DNA of 64,000 bases from JAKZRT01 sp965247915 (GTDB lineage Bacteria > Pseudomonadota > Alphaproteobacteria > Rhodobacterales > Rhodobacteraceae): positions 806,001-870,000 of the forward strand of contig OZ252048.1 of NCBI GenBank assembly GCA_965247915.1, in the 5' to 3' direction. Shown here piece by piece: positions 62,273 through 64,000 of this stretch. Within the stretch, counting starts at the first letter, position 1. The number at the start of each line of letters is the position of its first letter. Under the pieces are notes generated by a model that worked only from the letters and a program-made list of their open reading frames with translations, ran no database searches and had not been told where the DNA came from. The position numbers and the translations under genes are program-made.

Positions 62273-63541
62273 GGGCACCTCTATAAATTGCATCTGGCGT
62301 GAACGCGCTGTAGATTTGCAGGATGATGCGGCGGAGGGATGGCAGTCATGGCACAGATGGGCTTTTTTGATCTTTCAGATCGTTACGAGAGCCTGGATGC
62401 GAAGAAGGACCCGCTGGTCGAGATCAATGCAGTTGTACCGTGGGAAGAGTTCCGCCCGCTTCTGGAGCAGGTCTGGCGCAAGCCTGAAAGTGAGCGGAAA
62501 TCACGCGCGGGGCGCAAGCCGATGGACGCGGTACTGATGTTCAAAACCCTGGTTCTGAGCGCGCTTTACAACCTTTCGGACGATCAGGTCGAATACCAGA
62601 TCCGGGACCGGCTTTCGTTTATGCGTTTTCTGGGTCTTGGTCTTGGTGACCGGGTGCCGGACGCAAAGACCGTGTGGCTGTATCGCGAGGCGCTGGCGCA
62701 GGCGGGCAAGGTGGATGATTTGTTCAAACTCTTTGACGGACATCTGGCGCGGCAGGGCTACATTGCACGGGGCGGCCAGATACTGGACGCGTCCATCGTG
62801 CCGGTGCCGCGCAACCACAACACGCGCGCGGAAAACGCGGCGATCAAGGGTGGCGAGGTGCCGGAAGACTGGGAAAACAAGCCTGCCAAGCGATCACAGA
62901 AGGACGTTGATGCACGTTGGACCAAAAAGCACGGCAAAAGCCACTATGGCTACAAGAACCATGTGAATGTCGATCGTAAGCACAAACTGATCCGGCGCTA
63001 TCACGTCACGGGCGTTGCCGTTCACGACAGCCAGGTGGTGGACGAGTTGCTGATGCGCGGCAACACCGCCTCCAGGGTCTGGGCAGATGCGGCCTACCGG
63101 TCGGAAGAAATCGAGGCGAAGCTCAGGGCGAGAGGACTGACAAGCCGCATCCACCGCAAGGGCAAACGGGGCAGGCCTCTGACCGAACAGGCAATGAAAA
63201 GCAACAGGACGAAATCCTCGGTTCGTGTCCGTGTCGAGCATGTGTTCGGCGCGCAGGCGAACGACATGGGTGGCACGCTGGTGCGAACCATCGGTCTGGC
63301 GCGGGCCAGGGCCAGGATCGGGATGAAGAACCTTGCCTACAACATCCGGCGGCTTGGCCAGTTGCACCGCCTAAACCCATTCCCGGTATGAAAACACGAG
63401 GATGCTGTGGCGATCTGCGCCACCAATGCCCGGCGCGGATTAAGGATCGAGACTGACCACCTAAAACCCAGCGTGCCGATGGCCGATAGAACCGAAATCA
63501 GGCATAATATGCCCTCAGAATGTCAATAAATCGAGGTGCCC
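62273..63541 (+). mobile_element. IS5-family element, complete, with TATA target duplication
   Basis: 1269 bp with ends GGGCACCTCTATAAATTG and (reverse) GGGCACCTCGATTTATTG and a 4-bp duplication TATA at 62269-62272 and 63542-63545. It is the intact relative of the 508-bp derivative at 14811. It sits exactly at the border of IS21 and IS66 remnants. Confidence 0.92.
62348..63391 (+). CDS. IS5-family transposase
   Basis: 347 residues: N-terminal MGFFDLSDRYESLDAKKDPL, D in ILDASIVPVPRN, D in VWADAAYRSEE, and E in RVRVEHVFGAQAND. I chose the ATG at 62348 because GGAGGG lies 9 bases upstream; the ATG at 62339 abuts that box. Full length. Confidence 0.92.
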   Translation: MAQMGFFDLSDRYESLDAKKDPLVEINAVVPWEEFRPLLEQVWRKPESERKSRAGRKPMDAVLMFKTLVLSALYNLSDDQVEYQIRDRLSFMRFLGLGLGDRVPDAKTVWLYREALAQAGKVDDLFKLFDGHLARQGYIARGGQILDASIVPVPRNHNTRAENAAIKGGEVPEDWENKPAKRSQKDVDARWTKKHGKSHYGYKNHVNVDRKHKLIRRYHVTGVAVHDSQVVDELLMRGNTASRVWADAAYRSEEIEAKLRARGLTSRIHRKGKRGRPLTEQAMKSNRTKSSVRVRVEHVFGAQANDMGGTLVRTIGLARARARIGMKNLAYNIRRLGQLHRLNPFPV

Positions 63542-63545
63542 TATA

Positions 63546-63747
63546 GTAAGCGTCCGGTGTGCCCCGCCTAACAGCGCAGATTTTGATGGGTTAGTGTCCA
63601 CCATTGATAGTGGACACTTAGGGGCACTCTATGGCTGTGAAGCAGAAGAAGCGGCGTTGGCCGGATGATGAGAAGCGTTCAATCTGTTTTCAGACGACGG
63701 CGGCTGGTGTTTCGGCTGCGCAGGTTGCACGTCGGTATGCGATGAAT
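63546..63747 (+). mobile_element. IS66-family remnant with OrfA start
   Basis: It starts GTAAGCGTCCGGTG, the GTAAGCG hallmark of IS66 ends. A near-perfect dyad TTAGTGTCCAC/GTGGACACTTA lies at 63591-63620. From 63631 the frame MAVKQKKRRWPDDEKRSICF ... VSAAQVARRYAMN is the HTH of an IS66 accessory protein (TnpA). It breaks off after about 39 codons at another terminal repeat (63748). Confidence 0.7.
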
Positions 63748-63844
63748 GGGCACTGTCAACTTAATGGCGGGCAACAACAACGGTCGCTTAACGAACGCAA
63801 TCGGGGAAAGCCTTTCACCCGCCGCCATTAAGTTGACAGTGCCC
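63748..63844. mobile_element. Cluster of terminal inverted repeats (MITE-like, about 97 bp)
   Basis: GGGCACTGTCAACTTAATGGCGG at 63748-63770 is repeated inverted at 63821-63843 (23-bp perfect arms). A second, related pair GTCGCTTAACG (63783-63793) and CGTTAAGCGAC (63850-63860) interlocks with it. The interior has no gene. It may be a MITE or nested ends of one IS family. It separates the IS66 remnant from the adhesin fragment. Confidence 0.65.
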
Positions 63845-63845
63845 C

Positions 63846-64000
63846 GCGCCGTTAAGCGACAGCGTCCCCCGGTCATTCCCCTCGTCATCCACGGGCGGCG
63901 AGGCGATCTTCACGTGGTGCAGCGTGTCCTCTTCGTCGTCTGAATAGGCGAAGTCTTTCATCGTAAAGCGGTACGATTCGTTATCGTTCGTGGACACCTC
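63846..64000 (-). CDS. Fragment of a cadherin-like/VCBS-repeat surface protein (partial)
   Basis: The frame enters from the right window edge and reads leftward VSTNDNESYRFTMKDFAYSD, TLHHVKIASPP and GTLSLNGA. This is the pattern of tandem cadherin-like/VCBS repeats of large RTX-type adhesins (YxFxxxDFxYSDxExDTLxxVxI...GTLxLxG). At about 63850 it runs into the terminal-repeat cluster and stops. The parent gene must lie to the right and is disrupted here. Confidence 0.6.

Noticed and set aside
63748..63860. Riboswitch or structured RNA at the right edge
   Set aside because: The interlocking stems are better explained as nested transposon ends because two related 20-mers are repeated in inverted form and adjoin broken genes on both sides.
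1..64000. CRISPR arrays, tRNA or rRNA genes, conjugation genes
   Set aside because: I looked for regularly spaced repeats, tRNA cloverleaf/TTCRANNC-type signals and relaxase or type IV secretion motifs and found none I could support by eye; a tRNA scan and CRISPR finder would be decisive.

Overview
The window looks like a chromosomal segment of a marine Rhodobacterales (Roseobacter-type) alphaproteobacterium. This is inferred from gene content, not from any search: a GcrA cell-cycle regulator next to argD-argF, a MeaB chaperone of the ethylmalonyl-CoA/methylmalonyl-CoA type, HrpB, a DUF3291 protein, high-GC codon use and many hairpin-rich intergenic repeats. The DNA is in an advanced state of IS expansion and gene erosion. 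I count about eleven complete or nearly complete insertion sequences of at least eight families, plus about ten remnants. Several genes carry a single in-frame stop, a frameshift, an internal deletion or an IS cut.

Layout. Bases 1-16000 are mostly ordinary core genome: the end of a probable AsmA-family gene, gcrA, argD-argF (overlapping ATGA), a periplasmic metallo-beta-lactamase-fold hydrolase, an IS1595 element with a perfect 8-bp target duplication, a gnd N-terminal remnant, an MFS gene with an in-frame TGA, gnd, a cupredoxin, hrpB, meaB-DUF3291, rpmB, a low-molecular-weight phosphatase, and a small membrane gene cut by a 508-bp IS5-type deletion derivative. Bases 16000-24000 hold accessory DNA: a DNA methyltransferase fused to a nuclease-like domain and cut by an IS903-like element, a small phage/satellite-style cassette ending in a decapitated primase, and copy 1 of a 2.65-kb segmental duplication (MATE 3' part, enolase-superfamily gene, AIPR-family gene). 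Bases 25000-32500 form a composite: two near-identical IS1182 elements flank an IS110 that is itself split by an IS21. Bases 32500-38700 contain a cyclic-nucleotide-binding/thioredoxin-reductase fusion that has lost its NADPH domain, and two near-identical IS630 elements flanking an IS3 inserted in a DUF4411 fragment.

Bases 39000-43500 carry a small operon (PLP enzyme, ABC-ATPase tail, ornithine-cyclodeaminase-like enzyme) and an MFS transporter with a His-rich tail. Bases 43600-48200 are an IS graveyard with a dead phage terminase small-subunit gene and an ankyrin-repeat/peptidoglycan-binding protein. Bases 48250-61816 are a sugar or polyol catabolic region: a four-gene ABC importer operon, a divergent GlpD-like FAD enzyme behind a strong dyad, a MATE transporter with an in-frame TAG, an enolase-superfamily dehydratase, copy 2 of the duplication, then PhyH dioxygenase, SAF-domain dehydrogenase and a truncated aldo/keto reductase. 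Bases 61820-64000 are nested IS21, IS5 and IS66 pieces and a cluster of terminal repeats that abuts a fragment of a cadherin-like-repeat adhesin.

I found no CRISPR array, rRNA, tRNA or intact defence island. The more unusual items are the methyltransferase-nuclease fusion with an AT-rich recognition region, the reductase lacking its NADPH domain, the ankyrin/peptidoglycan-binding protein, the segmental duplication, and a diverged dispersed intergenic repeat family.
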